A stretch of DNA of 49,413 nucleotides, taken from NCBI GenBank assembly GCA_029052015.1, contig JAIDJW010000166.1, forward strand, positions 1-49,413. Reading direction: 5' to 3'. Position numbers and translations under genes: made by a program. This document shows positions 48,623 through 49,413 of this stretch, one piece after another. The DNA is from Paramuribaculum sp. Its GTDB lineage: Bacteria; Bacteroidota; Bacteroidia; Bacteroidales; Muribaculaceae. Under the pieces are notes generated by a model. The model saw nothing but the letters and a program-made list of their open reading frames with translations, ran no database searches and was not told the DNA's origin. Every line of letters begins with the position of its first letter. Position 1 is the first letter of the stretch.

Positions 48623-49128
48623 AGCTGGTTGAGTTTATAGTTGTTGGCGGTCAGCCATTCGATCATCTTGCAAACTGCCTCAATAAGGTTGCAGTCTGTA
48701 AAATATTTCAATCGGCCCAATGTGGTTATCGTGGAGTTGGAAATGTCCTCGGGGTTATCCCATTTGCATTTGAAATAAGCAATACCATAGTGAACAGACG
48801 CATTCTTCCCTCTGTTACATTTCTGGATGGTTAACCAATAGCCGTCCTCTATCTTCTCGGGCAGGAGGTCAAGCAATGCTGAGAGCGACCATGCGGGGAT
48901 AATCTCATTGTAGTCCTCCATCAACTTAGCCTTTTGCATTTCTTCTGGCATAAACCCATAGGGACTGTTGAATAAGTCCCATTCTTCCGATGGTTCGGGA
49001 GGGGAGGCCAGACTTCCGCCTCTCGGCACAATCGCACCATGCCAGTGCATATCCGCACTCTCAGCCGACACTCCGCATTGCAGAAGTCGCGCTGACTGCT
49101 CTTTTGTGGTTGCTATGTTTGTTGTCAT
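48619..49128 (-). CDS. Conserved Bacteroidales phage protein, unknown function
   Basis: A 169-residue protein beginning MTTNIATTKEQSARLLQCGV, with PAWSLSALLDLLPEKI in the middle and a helical end (EAVCKMIEWLTANNYKL). I recall the start and the PAWSLSALL segment from other Bacteroidales phage and mobile-element proteins, without function. ATGA overlaps on both sides show that the operon is translated in sequence. Confidence 0.7.
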   Translation of the reverse strand: MTTNIATTKEQSARLLQCGVSAESADMHWHGAIVPRGGSLASPPEPSEEWDLFNSPYGFMPEEMQKAKLMEDYNEIIPAWSLSALLDLLPEKIEDGYWLTIQKCNRGKNASVHYGIAYFKCKWDNPEDISNSTITTLGRLKYFTDCNLIEAVCKMIEWLTANNYKLNQL

Positions 49129-49397
49129 ATCGTATCGGGTAATTTGATTTTCTTTGTCCTTCCGTTGACTATCACTTTCAGCTCTCTGCCTTTGCGCGGC
49201 TTGTCACAATGCTCATAGGAGGCATAGAACGATTCGTCCTCGTATAGTTCTGTGTTGAACGGAGCGAGCTTGAATGTCCCGCAGTCGAAATCGACAGCAA
49301 GCAGCATACACTCCACGTCTATTTCGGGATGCTTTTGGTGGAAGATGATAACCTCGCTGTGCCGATATGCGTATTTGGCAAACTGGTCTTGGGTCAT
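49125..49397 (-). CDS. Small accessory protein at the right edge, unknown function
   Basis: A 90-residue protein, MTQDQFAKYAYRHSEVIIFH, with an acidic centre (NTELYEDESFY) and a basic end (RTKKIKLPDTI). It overlaps the following gene by ATGA. It is the first complete gene of the minus-strand operon inside the window; the promoter must lie further right. Confidence 0.6.
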   Translation of the reverse strand: MTQDQFAKYAYRHSEVIIFHQKHPEIDVECMLLAVDFDCGTFKLAPFNTELYEDESFYASYEHCDKPRKGRELKVIVNGRTKKIKLPDTI

Positions 49398-49413
49398 ATC
49401 GCTGATGTTTAAG

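Overview
The window looks like most of a temperate, short-tailed (podovirus-type) phage or prophage of a Bacteroidota host, probably a gut Bacteroidales. Four things point there. The integrase is a tyrosine recombinase of the arm-binding/SAM-like kind common in Bacteroidales elements. Promoter-like sites match the Bacteroides pattern TTTG-N19/20-TAnnTTTG. Starts mostly lack Shine-Dalgarno sequences. Many small proteins (YopX-like, DUF551-like, DUF4406-like, MGCDIH-type, ASCH-like) are typical passengers of such phages. No tape measure, sheath or baseplate was recognised. The three-gene ejection-type cassette and the nozzle-like tail protein favour a podovirus. No repressor, replication gene, tRNA, CRISPR array or reverse transcriptase was seen, so the early/lysogeny region probably lies beyond the right edge.

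Layout. 1-1470: G-rich left edge, promoter with inverted repeat, integrase. 1514-1930 (-): small-terminase-like gene. 2027-20978 (+): two putative internal virion/ejection proteins, a 5,068-residue polyvalent protein, then the portal. 20987-24358 (-): inverted packaging block with a small conserved protein, large terminase, a six-helix rhomboid-type intramembrane protease and a small basic protein. 24467-37057 (+): scaffold, major capsid protein, strong terminator, head-completion candidates, several tail-fibre/receptor-binding proteins, a lysis cassette (holin, lysozyme, spanin-like lipoprotein) and three tandem paralogues. 37147-49397 (-): nozzle-like tail protein, AbrB-like protein, DNA methyltransferases, and a tightly packed operon of small accessory genes with repeated ATGA overlaps.

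How it may work together. Portal, terminase, scaffold and capsid build and fill the head. The ejection cassette, ending in the giant protein (ParB-like, zinc-ribbon, metallopeptidase, JAB/RadC-like and methyltransferase regions), would be packaged and delivered with the DNA. Fibres and nozzle recognise the host, and the lysis cassette releases progeny. The right-hand operon modifies DNA and carries small host-interaction genes.

Main leads: (1) an apparently intact rhomboid protease near a capsid protein that starts with a transmembrane-like segment, which suggests membrane-linked capsid processing; (2) a compact RNA gene on the minus strand inside the tail-fibre locus, with a near-ideal Bacteroides promoter and a terminator-like end; (3) a fibre gene whose frame depends on a run of eight G; (4) a giant polyvalent gene made of blocks with different codon habits, with a relic ORF and a perfect hairpin at the seams; (5) a Dam-type methyltransferase broken by an apparent one-base deletion. 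Leads 3 and 5 could also be assembly indels, and read-level checking would decide.
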